From Pollutimonas bauzanensis (GTDB lineage: Bacteria > Pseudomonadota > Gammaproteobacteria > Burkholderiales > Burkholderiaceae_B): a stretch of DNA of 64,000 nucleotides. Shown piece by piece: positions 37,115 through 45,094 of the stretch. A model generated the notes under the pieces. That model was not told the DNA's origin, searched no databases, and worked only from the letters and a program-made list of their open reading frames with translations. Within the stretch, counting starts at the first letter, position 1, and each line of letters opens with the position of its first letter. Position numbers and translations under genes: made by a program. The DNA is taken from assembly GCF_900129885.1 (NCBI RefSeq), contig NZ_FQXE01000005.1:314502-378501 (forward strand), written 5' to 3'.

Positions 37115-37921
37115 ATGAGCTGTCTAGTTACCGACCCCGCCGATCTCGATAAAATGCGCGCCGCCTGCCAGGCCGCCGCCTCCACCCTTGACTTCCTCGA
37201 ACCCCATGTACGCGCCGGCGTGACCACGGGCGAACTCGACCGCCTGTGCATGGATTACATCACCAACGAACTCAAGGTCGAGTCCGCCACCGTCGGCTAC
37301 GCGCCGCCCGGCTACACGCCCTTTCCCGCGTCCATCTGCACCTCGGTCAACCACGTCATCTGCCACGGCATTCCCGGCGACAAGGTCCTCAAGAACGGCG
37401 ACATCATGAATATCGACGTCACCGTGATCAAGGACGGCTGGTTCGGCGACACCAGCCGCATGTACTACGTGGGCGAGCCGTCCATCCTGGCCCGGCGCCT
37501 CACTGAAACCACTTACGAATGCATGTGGCTGGGCATCGAGCAGGTGCGCCCGGGCGCCCGGCTGGGCGATATCGGCCACGCCATACAAAAGCACGCCGAA
37601 AAGAACGGTTTTTCGGTGGTGCGTGAATATTGCGGGCACGGGGTGGGCCGCAAGTTCCACCAGGACCCGCAGGTATTGCACTACGGCAAGCCGGGCACCG
37701 GCGTTGCGCTGGAAGCCGGCATGATCTTCACCATCGAGCCCATGATCAATTCGGGCCGCAAGGAAATCCGCACCCTGGCCGACGGCTGGACGGTCGTGAC
37801 GCGCGACCATAGCCTTTCGGCGCAATGGGAGCACAGTGTCCTGGTAACCGATAGCGGCTATGAAATCCTTACTGTATCCAAAGGCATGCCCGCCCCGCCC
37901 TCATTCGTCGCGGCGGCCTGA
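37115..37921 (+). CDS. map: Methionine aminopeptidase, type I
   Basis: Removes the initiator methionine from nascent proteins using a dinuclear metal centre. The 268-residue protein has ICTSVNHVICHGIPGD, metal ligands in NIDVTVIKDGWFGDTSRMY, CGHGVGRKFHQDPQVLHYG and MIFTIEPMI. ATG 37115 follows the promoter described; a longer reading upstream would cross the rpsB promoter. It is 20 bp from glnD, the same pairing as in E. coli. Confidence 0.97.
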   Translation: MSCLVTDPADLDKMRAACQAAASTLDFLEPHVRAGVTTGELDRLCMDYITNELKVESATVGYAPPGYTPFPASICTSVNHVICHGIPGDKVLKNGDIMNIDVTVIKDGWFGDTSRMYYVGEPSILARRLTETTYECMWLGIEQVRPGARLGDIGHAIQKHAEKNGFSVVREYCGHGVGRKFHQDPQVLHYGKPGTGVALEAGMIFTIEPMINSGRKEIRTLADGWTVVTRDHSLSAQWEHSVLVTDSGYEILTVSKGMPAPPSFVAAA

Positions 37922-37941
37922 TTTCATTCGATAGGCACAAC

Positions 37942-40527
37942 ATGCGCGCGCCGACAGTGACTTTGCTGCGCAACCAGCTTGCGCAACGGCGCAACGACGC
38001 CATCCTCGGCTTTCGGGAGCATCTGCGCCCCGAGCTCCTGCTGACGGCGCTGCGCCGGGCCGTCGACCACACTTTGCGCGAGCTGCTGCGCCTTTACCCG
38101 CTGCCCGCCGGCTCGGCGCTGGCGGCCGTGGGCGGCTACGGGCGCGGCGAACTCTATCCCTATTCCGACGTGGACGTCCTGGTATTGCTGCGCGAACCGC
38201 CCAGCCGCGAGGATAGCGCCATGGTCGAAGCGCTCATTGCCGCCATGTGGGATCTGGGCATAGAGCCCGGCCACAGCGTGCGCACCATAGAAGACTGCCA
38301 GCGCGAAGCCGCCAACGACATCACGGTCGAAACCGCGCTGATGGAGGCCCGCTGGCTGGCGGGCGACAAGGAGTTGCTGGGCCGCCTGTGCGCGGTCATG
38401 CGCGAACAGATGGATGCGCAGACGTTTTTCCAGGCGAAGCGGGCGGAAATGCAGCAGCGCCACGCGCGCCACCAGGACACTCCCTACGCCCTCGAACCCA
38501 ACTGCAAGGAGGCGCCGGGCGGCTTGCGCGACCTGCAGGTCGTACTATGGATGGCCCAGGCGGCCGGCCTGGGCAGCACCTGGCGCGAAATCGCCAGAAC
38601 CGACTTGCTCACGGCCGCCGAATTCCGCGCCCTGCGCCGCGCCGACATGGCTTTCAAGCGCCTGCGCATAGAGCTGCACCTGCTCACCGGCCGGCGCGAG
38701 GATCGCGTGCTGTTCGATTTGCAGCCCGGTCTGGCCGCCATCTATGGGTTCGAGGCGGTCAAGAACCGCCGTCCCAGCGAAATACTGATGCAGCGCTATT
38801 ACTGGGCCGCCCGGGCGGTGAGCCAGTTGAACATCATCCTCATGCAAAGCATCGAGGAATTGCTGTTTCCGGCGCCCGACGACCAGGTGCAGACCATAGA
38901 TGACGATTTCTGCGTGCGGCGCGGGCGCCTGGGGCTGCGCCGGGACGACGGCTTCGAGCGCAACCCCGCGCTGCTGTTCCGGGCTTTCCTGGTGATGCAG
39001 GAGCACCCGGAACTGGTCGGCATGTCGGCGCAGGCGCTGCGCGCCATGTGGCATGCGCGGCGGCGCATCGATGCCCAGTTCCGGCGCAATCCGGTCAACC
39101 GCCATCAATTCCTGCAGATACTGCAGCAGCCGCGCGGCATCGTGCATGCCTTGCGCGGCATGACCATGCTCAACATACTGCCGCGCTACTTGCCTGTATT
39201 CCGCCGTATCGTGGGGCAAATGCAGCATGACCTGTTCCACGCCTACACGGTGGACCAGCACATCCTGATGGTGGTGCGCAATCTGCGCCGCTTCACCATG
39301 CCCGAGCATGCCCAGGAATACCCGCTGGCCAGCCAATTGATCGCCGATTTCGACCGGCACTGGCTGCTGTATGTCGCCGCCCTGTTCCACGATATCGCCA
39401 AAGGGCGCGGCGGCGACCATTCCGAACTGGGCGCGCAGGAAGTCCGGCGCTTTTGCCAGGACCACGGCATAGACGGCGAAGACGCCCAACTGCTGGAGTT
39501 CCTGGTGCGCCAGCACCTGACCATGTCCATGGTGGCCCAGAAAAGAGACCTCAGCGACCCCGAGATCGTGCGCGAATTCACGCGCTGCGTGCAGAACGAG
39601 AGGCAGCTCACGGCGCTGTACCTGCTGACCGTGGCCGACATACGCGGCACCAGCCCGAAAGTCTGGAACTCCTGGAAAGGCAAGCTGCTCGAGAACCTGT
39701 ACCACCTGACGCTCTCGGCCCTGGGCGGCGCGCAGCCCGACACCCGCACGGTGCTGGCGCAGCGCAAAGAGCTTGCCGCCAATGAAATACGCCTGATGGG
39801 GCTGCGCGACGAAAGCCGCGACGCTTTCTGGAGCCAGCTCGACATCGCCTATTTCCTGCGCCACGAAGCCAGCGAGATCGCCTGGCACACGCGCCATCTC
39901 TATTACCGCGTCAATTCGCCCGATCCGGTGGTCAAGGCGCGCGTGCTGGGCCAGAACGAAGCCCTGCAAGTCATGGTCTACACCAAGGACACCGACGAGC
40001 TTTTCGTGACGATATGCCGGTATTTCGACCATCGGGCGCTGAGCATCCAGGACGCCCGCATCCACACCACCCACCACGGCTGGGCGCTGGACAGTTTCAT
40101 CGTGCTGCTGCCGGCCCACGAAAAAGACTACCGTTCGCACGCCTCGCTGGTCGAACACGAGCTGCACGAACAGCTCAGGCAGGCCCAGGACCATACCTAC
40201 GGCCGGCCGGCCGGCGGCGTGATCAGGCGTTCCGGCTCGCGCCGTTCGCGGGTGTTCCCCATCATTCCCAATGTCGAGCTGCAGCCGGACGAGCGCAGCA
40301 CGTCGTGGCGCCTGTCGGTGACATCGGCCGACAGGCCGGGGCTTCTGTACAGCCTGGCAAGGGTATTCGCCGCCAACTCGGTCAGCCTGAAGATGGCCAA
40401 AATCCTTACCCTGGGGGACCGGGTGGAAGATATCTTCATCATCGAAGGCGATGTGCTCGGGCACCCGCGGGCCCAGCTACAATTCGAACGCGACATCCTC
40501 GCCACGCTCGATAGCGCGAGTTCCTGA
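37942..40527 (+). CDS. glnD: PII uridylyltransferase/uridylyl-removing enzyme
   Basis: Primary glutamine sensor controlling PII and nitrogen assimilation. The 861-residue protein has the nucleotidyltransferase motif GGYGRGELYPYSDVD at residues 64-78, the HD hydrolase motif FHDIAKGRGGDHSELGA in the middle, and two C-terminal ACT domains (the second beginning LSVTSADRPGLLYSLARVFA) that sense glutamine. Domain order and length are normal. Partner glnB/glnK genes are outside this window. Confidence 0.97.
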   Translation: MRAPTVTLLRNQLAQRRNDAILGFREHLRPELLLTALRRAVDHTLRELLRLYPLPAGSALAAVGGYGRGELYPYSDVDVLVLLREPPSREDSAMVEALIAAMWDLGIEPGHSVRTIEDCQREAANDITVETALMEARWLAGDKELLGRLCAVMREQMDAQTFFQAKRAEMQQRHARHQDTPYALEPNCKEAPGGLRDLQVVLWMAQAAGLGSTWREIARTDLLTAAEFRALRRADMAFKRLRIELHLLTGRREDRVLFDLQPGLAAIYGFEAVKNRRPSEILMQRYYWAARAVSQLNIILMQSIEELLFPAPDDQVQTIDDDFCVRRGRLGLRRDDGFERNPALLFRAFLVMQEHPELVGMSAQALRAMWHARRRIDAQFRRNPVNRHQFLQILQQPRGIVHALRGMTMLNILPRYLPVFRRIVGQMQHDLFHAYTVDQHILMVVRNLRRFTMPEHAQEYPLASQLIADFDRHWLLYVAALFHDIAKGRGGDHSELGAQEVRRFCQDHGIDGEDAQLLEFLVRQHLTMSMVAQKRDLSDPEIVREFTRCVQNERQLTALYLLTVADIRGTSPKVWNSWKGKLLENLYHLTLSALGGAQPDTRTVLAQRKELAANEIRLMGLRDESRDAFWSQLDIAYFLRHEASEIAWHTRHLYYRVNSPDPVVKARVLGQNEALQVMVYTKDTDELFVTICRYFDHRALSIQDARIHTTHHGWALDSFIVLLPAHEKDYRSHASLVEHELHEQLRQAQDHTYGRPAGGVIRRSGSRRSRVFPIIPNVELQPDERSTSWRLSVTSADRPGLLYSLARVFAANSVSLKMAKILTLGDRVEDIFIIEGDVLGHPRAQLQFERDILATLDSASS

Positions 40528-40552
40528 TCCCCTTGCTTGCGACCTGACCAAC

Positions 40553-41263
40553 ATGGCCTTCAACGATCTGGCAATCAACTTCGGGCGCAGCTTTCTGTTT
40601 GCCCTGGCGACCTTGCTGCCCATCCTCAATCCGCCCGCGGTGGCGCCGATCTTCCTGACGCTGACCGAAGGCGCCAGCGCCAATGCGCGCAGCCTGCTCG
40701 CCCAGCGGGTCGCGGTCAATATCTGCGTCATGCTGGCGATCGCCATGATAGCCGGCAACCTGGTCCTGGATTTTTTCGGAATATCGCTGCCCATCATCCG
40801 GGTGGGCGGCGGCCTGCTGGTCGTGGCCACGGCCTGGCGGCTGGTGGGCGCCTCCGATTACGACGCCGAGCACGCCCAGAACATGGCGGAAGCCTATTCA
40901 TTCGACCAGGTGCGCTCCAAGGCCTTCTACCCCCTTACCTTTCCCATGATATGCGGGCCGGGCGCCCTTTCGGCCGCGCTCACGGTGGGCGTCACCCTGC
41001 ATGCGGAAGCCTCGTTCGATACGGCGGCGAACCTGGCCGGCTCGCTGATCGCCATCGGCGTCGCCTCGCTGGTCGTCTACTTCTGCCTGCGCTTTGCCGC
41101 CCAGTTCTTGCACAAGCTCGGCGCCAATGGCACCGCCGTGCTGATGCGCCTCTCGTCGTTCATCCTGCTGTGCCTGGGCGTGCAGATAGTCTGGGATGGC
41201 GCGCATCAATTATTGCTGGGCCTTCTGCGCGAAGCCGCGGCCATTTCCGGAGTCTCCCCTTGA
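40553..41263 (+). CDS. MarC family integral membrane protein
   Basis: Six-helix membrane protein of unknown transport function; the family was once wrongly linked to multiple antibiotic resistance. The 236 residues contain LPILNPPAVAPIFLTLTEG in the first helices and FYPLTFPMICGPGALSAALTVG in the repeat, the two family signatures with conserved prolines. ATG 40553 is chosen; it is 25 bp after glnD, and its stop overlaps the dsbB start by one base. Confidence 0.88.
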   Translation: MAFNDLAINFGRSFLFALATLLPILNPPAVAPIFLTLTEGASANARSLLAQRVAVNICVMLAIAMIAGNLVLDFFGISLPIIRVGGGLLVVATAWRLVGASDYDAEHAQNMAEAYSFDQVRSKAFYPLTFPMICGPGALSAALTVGVTLHAEASFDTAANLAGSLIAIGVASLVVYFCLRFAAQFLHKLGANGTAVLMRLSSFILLCLGVQIVWDGAHQLLLGLLREAAAISGVSP

Positions 41264-41769
41264 TGAATAACATCCCATCCAGGCTGCTGCATCTCATCGC
41301 CCTGCTCTGCGTGGCGGCCGTCGCGATCGCGCTGGTTTCGCAGCACGTCTTCGGCATGCAGCCCTGCGCCTGGTGCGTCCTGCAGCGCCTGGTCTTCCTG
41401 GCGATTGCCGCGGTTTGCTGGCTGGGCCTGCTGCTGGGCCGGCGGTCCGCCGTGATACGCCGGGTCGCCGCGCTGCTGGCCGCCGCGCTCAGCGCGGGCG
41501 GCGCCACCGCCGCCTGGTATCAATACACGGTGGCCGCGAATATGTTTTCCTGCGACATGACGTTTGCCGACCGATTCATGGTCAAGACCGGGCTGGACGC
41601 CCACCTGCCCTGGCTGTTCGGCATTTTCGCCTCCTGCATGGACGCCAGGGTGGATTTTTTCGGCCTGGAATATGCCTTGTGGGGGCTGGGCCTGTTCGTC
41701 GTGACAGGCATGCTGGCGCTCATCAGCGCTTTCCTGCGCTTATCGCGCGCAGCGTCTGCTGCGCGATGA
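41263..41769 (+). CDS. dsbB: Disulfide bond formation protein DsbB
   Basis: Four-helix inner-membrane protein that reoxidises DsbA using quinone. The 168-residue protein has the periplasmic pair Cys35-x2-Cys38 (QPCAWCVLQR) and the second cysteine pair in FSCDM and FASCMDA. Its start overlaps the marC stop by one base (TGATG). The 3' end overlaps the convergent ackA gene by 47 bp. Confidence 0.93.
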   Translation: MNNIPSRLLHLIALLCVAAVAIALVSQHVFGMQPCAWCVLQRLVFLAIAAVCWLGLLLGRRSAVIRRVAALLAAALSAGGATAAWYQYTVAANMFSCDMTFADRFMVKTGLDAHLPWLFGIFASCMDARVDFFGLEYALWGLGLFVVTGMLALISAFLRLSRAASAAR

Positions 41770-42913
41770 CCAATTCCTCATTGGTGGGCAGCACATGGAC
41801 GGCGATGGGGCTGCGCGCGGCTGAAATGCACGGCGCATTGGCCTGGTTCAGCGCCTCGTCCAGTTCTATTCCCAGCCAGGCGAGGTTGCCGCAGATGGAC
41901 GAGCGCGCCGGAGCGCTGTGCTCGCCTATCCCCGCGGTAAAGACCAGGGTGTCCAGACCCTTGATCGCGACGCACAAGCCGGCAATGCTCTCGGCCACGC
42001 GGTAGGCGAAATAATCCAGCGCCAACTGCGCCGACGGGGCGTCGCTGGCCTGCAGGTCGCGGATGTCCGCGCTGATTCCCGACAGGCCTTTGAGGCCCGA
42101 CTCGTTGTAGAGCAGATGCTGGATTTCGTCGTGGCTCATGCCCTGCTCGAGCATCCAGAGCACCACGCCGGGATCCAGCCGGCCCGGCCGCGTGGCCATG
42201 GGCAGACCATCGAGCGCGGTAAAGCCCATCGTGCTTTCGACGCTTCTGCCGTCCAGCATGGCGCAGGCCGACGCCCCCGACCCCAGGTGCGCCGCCACCA
42301 CCCTGCCCCGGGCGACCTCGGGCATGTCGCGCCGCAGCCGCTGCGCGATATAGTCGTAGGAAAGGCCGTGAAAGCCATAGCGCCGCACGCCCCGGTCGTA
42401 GAACGATTGCGGCAGCGCAAATCGTTCCACGACTTTGTCATGCGTGCGGTGGAAGGCCGTATCGAAGCACGCCACCTGCAGGATGTCCGGCCATTGTTCG
42501 TGTATGACCCGGACCGGCGCCAGGTTGTTGCGCTGGTGCAGCGGCGCCAGGGGCACCAGGGTTTCCAGATAGCGCAGGACGTCGTCGCTGACCAGCACGC
42601 TGTCGGCGAACTGCGGCCCGCCGTGCACAATGCGGTGGCCCACGGCGCGCGGCACACGATGGATCTTCGTGCCCAGCCAGTCGCCCAGCGTCTTCTGGGC
42701 GGCCGCAAGATCCGGCGCTTCGGCGGCCCGCAGGTCGCGCTGCACCAGCACCGCCTTGGCGGCGTCCCTGACGGTGAAATCCGGATGCGCGCCGCCTATG
42801 CCGGAAAGCTGCCCGCCATAGGCGAAGGACAAGGTGTCCGGCTCCCGCAGGTCGTACACATGGAACTTCAGGCTTGAACTACCGGCATTGATCACTAGCA
42901 ATATATCGTGCAT
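41723..42913 (-). CDS. ackA: Acetate kinase
   Basis: Interconverts acetyl-phosphate plus ADP with acetate plus ATP. The 396-residue protein has the N-terminal VINAGSSSLKFHVYD phosphate motif, VGHRIVHGG, CFDTAFH, YRRYGFHGLSYDYI-like RRYGFHGLSYDYI and VVAAHLGSGASACAM. With the phosphotransacylase gene 40 bp upstream it forms the two-gene substrate-level phosphorylation module. Its 3' end overlaps dsbB by 47 bp, so the two convergent transcripts are antisense there. Confidence 0.95.
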   Translation of the reverse strand: MHDILLVINAGSSSLKFHVYDLREPDTLSFAYGGQLSGIGGAHPDFTVRDAAKAVLVQRDLRAAEAPDLAAAQKTLGDWLGTKIHRVPRAVGHRIVHGGPQFADSVLVSDDVLRYLETLVPLAPLHQRNNLAPVRVIHEQWPDILQVACFDTAFHRTHDKVVERFALPQSFYDRGVRRYGFHGLSYDYIAQRLRRDMPEVARGRVVAAHLGSGASACAMLDGRSVESTMGFTALDGLPMATRPGRLDPGVVLWMLEQGMSHDEIQHLLYNESGLKGLSGISADIRDLQASDAPSAQLALDYFAYRVAESIAGLCVAIKGLDTLVFTAGIGEHSAPARSSICGNLAWLGIELDEALNQANAPCISAARSPIAVHVLPTNEELVIAQQTLRAISAGKR

Positions 42914-42953
42914 GGCATGGCTCCCCGCCGGCTTGGGTCTATCGATACACGCA

Positions 42954-43889
42954 TCAAGCCGCGACCGGCTTGATGCGCCCTTGGTAATCCGCGTACAGCG
43001 CCGCCACGGCGCATGAGGCCAGGCGTGTTTCGGCGCTGTCGGCGCGGCTGGTCAGAATGATGGGCACGCGCGCGCCCAGCACGATCCCGGCGGCGTAGGC
43101 GCCGGCCAGGAAGGTCAGGTTCTTGGCCAGCATATTGCCGGCCTCCAGGTCCGGCACCACCAGCACCTGCGCGCGCCCGGCCACCTCGGACTTGATGCCC
43201 TTGATGCGCGCCGCCACGGGACTGATGGCATTATCCATCGCCAGCGGCCCATCCAGGATGCCGCCCTCGATCTGGCCGCGATCCGCCATTTTACAAAGCG
43301 CGGCGGCGTCCAGGGTGCTGGGGATTTTCCCGCTGACCTGCTCCACCGCCGAGAGAATCGCCACGCGCGGCGCCCCCAGGCCCAGGCCGATATGCAGGTC
43401 GATGACATTCCTGATGATATCGGCCTTGGTTTCCAGGTCCGGAAAAATATTGATGGCGGCGTCGGTAATGAACAAGAGCCTGGGATAGCTGGGCACATCC
43501 ATGATGAATACATGGCTGATGCGCCGCTCGGTGCGCAGCCCGCCTTGGTGGCTGAGGACCGCGGACATCAGTTCGTCGGTGTGCAGGCTGCCCTTCATGA
43601 GCAGGCTGGCGCGCCCCGCCTGGACCTCGCCGACGGCCGCTTCGGCCGAAGCGTGGCTGTGGGGCGTATCGATGATGCGCACATTGTCGAGGTCCAGGCC
43701 GAATTCCTGGGCCAGCTTGCGTATGCGCAATTCCGGGCCGGCCAGCACTGGCTTGAAAATGCCCAGGCGGCCGGCTTCAAGCGCCGCCGCCAGCGAGGTT
43801 TCATCGCAGGGATGCGCCACCGCGCAAACCCGCTCGTTTACCTGCCCGGCAGCCTCGATCAATCGCTTGTAGCTTGCGGATTCGTTCAT
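42954..43889 (-). CDS. Short phosphate acetyl/butyryltransferase
   Basis: Transfers an acyl group between CoA and phosphate. At 311 residues it belongs to the short Pta/Ptb class, lacking the long regulatory N-terminus of enterobacterial Pta. Family signatures: ASLLMKGSLHTDELMSAVL, HVFIMDVPSYPRLLFITDAAINIFPDL and VVPDLEAGNMLAKNLTFLAGA. ATG 43889 has AGAGGA 8 bp upstream. Acetyl versus butyryl preference is unknown; ackA next door favours acetyl-phosphate. Together they may route polyhydroxybutyrate-derived or fermentative acyl-CoA to ATP when oxygen is short. Confidence 0.9.
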   Translation of the reverse strand: MNESASYKRLIEAAGQVNERVCAVAHPCDETSLAAALEAGRLGIFKPVLAGPELRIRKLAQEFGLDLDNVRIIDTPHSHASAEAAVGEVQAGRASLLMKGSLHTDELMSAVLSHQGGLRTERRISHVFIMDVPSYPRLLFITDAAINIFPDLETKADIIRNVIDLHIGLGLGAPRVAILSAVEQVSGKIPSTLDAAALCKMADRGQIEGGILDGPLAMDNAISPVAARIKGIKSEVAGRAQVLVVPDLEAGNMLAKNLTFLAGAYAAGIVLGARVPIILTSRADSAETRLASCAVAALYADYQGRIKPVAA

Positions 43890-43954
43890 TGCACATTCCT
43901 CTTGCGTTGTTGTGGCGCTTGATGTTCCCAGCTTGCGGATCATCCCGCCCTCGG

Positions 43955-43968
43955 TCGATACAGGTCAA
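43955..43968 (-). promoter_or_regulatory. Weak FNR/ANR-like site upstream of the phosphotransacylase
   Basis: On the minus strand TTGAC-CTGT-ATCGA matches 8 of 10 positions of TTGAT-N4-ATCAA and is centred 72 bp before the start codon. No AT-rich -10 is visible at the expected spacing, so this is a low-confidence site. Confidence 0.3.
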
Positions 43969-45092
43969 GCCATCTGGCTCAGCGTCTTGCGGAAACGGCC
44001 CAGCGCTATGGCGAAAAAAACCGAGCCTATGGCCAGGAGCGCGAGGAATTGCGGCCAGACCGCATTGAAGCCCGCGCCGCGGTACAGGATTGCCTGCCCC
44101 AGCGACACAAAATGGGTGGTGGGCGCCGCCAGCATGATGTCCTGGACGAACTGCGGCATGCTTTCGCGCGGCGTCGTGCCGCCCGAGAGCATCTGCAGGG
44201 GCAGCAATGTCAAGATCAGCAGCAGGCCGAACTGCGGCATCGTTCGCGCCAGGGTGGCCATGAATATGCCCATGGAAGTGGTGGCGAATAAATGCAGGGC
44301 GGCGCCCGTCAGGAACAGCGCTATCGAGCCTTCTATGGGCACGCGCAAGGCGCCTTGCACGACGAACAGCAGCGATAGCCCCGACGCGGCCAGCACCACC
44401 AGCCCCATGGACCAGACTTTCGACACCATGATCTCGGCCGGCGTCACCGGCATGACCAGCAGGTGCTCGATGGTGCCGTGCTCGCGCTCGCGTATCAATG
44501 CGGCGCCGGTCAGGATGATGGACAGCATGGTGATGCTGTTGATGATTTCCATGAGCGAGCCGAACCAGGAGCGCTCCAGATTGGGGTTGAAGCGCATGCG
44601 CAAAGCCAGCTCGACGGGCGCTGCGCTCGCGCCGCGGTGCCCCTGCAGAAACTCGGCGACCTCGCCCATGACTATCTGCTGGATATAGCCGCTGCCGCTG
44701 AACGCCTGGGACATGCGGGTGGCATCGACATTGAGCTGGATGTCGGGCTGCTTGCCCGCCAGCACGTCGCGCTGGAAGTCAGGCGGGATATCCAGCACGA
44801 AAGTGTAGTCGCCCGCATCCAGGCCGGCATCCATATCCGCCAGCGAGATCATCCGCGGCGGCGCAAACCGCGGTGGATAAAAGCTTCCCACGATGCGCGC
44901 CGACAGGGCGGAGCCGTCTTCGTCGACGATAGCGATGGGGGCCTTGTGCAGCGTCTCGGGCATGGCCGTGGCGGCGGCGTAGATGGAAAGAGTAAAGGTG
45001 TAGGCGATCAGGACCAGCATGATGGGATCGCGTGCCAGGCTCCATAATTCCTTGACGCCCAGGCGGAAGATGTTGGCCAGATGGGGAGGCAT
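43965..45092 (-). CDS. ABC-2 type transporter permease (YhhJ/YbhR-like)
   Basis: Membrane component of an exporter. The 375-residue protein has one N-terminal helix, a large extracytoplasmic domain (about residues 45-175) and five C-terminal helices with the ABC-2 signature region IREREHGTIEHLLVMPVTPAEIMVSKVW. It starts 2 bp after the fused ABC gene and is last in the four-gene export operon. This half-permease pairs with the permease domain fused to the ATPase. Confidence 0.9.
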   Translation of the reverse strand: MPPHLANIFRLGVKELWSLARDPIMLVLIAYTFTLSIYAAATAMPETLHKAPIAIVDEDGSALSARIVGSFYPPRFAPPRMISLADMDAGLDAGDYTFVLDIPPDFQRDVLAGKQPDIQLNVDATRMSQAFSGSGYIQQIVMGEVAEFLQGHRGASAAPVELALRMRFNPNLERSWFGSLMEIINSITMLSIILTGAALIREREHGTIEHLLVMPVTPAEIMVSKVWSMGLVVLAASGLSLLFVVQGALRVPIEGSIALFLTGAALHLFATTSMGIFMATLARTMPQFGLLLILTLLPLQMLSGGTTPRESMPQFVQDIMLAAPTTHFVSLGQAILYRGAGFNAVWPQFLALLAIGSVFFAIALGRFRKTLSQMA

Positions 45093-45094
45093 GG

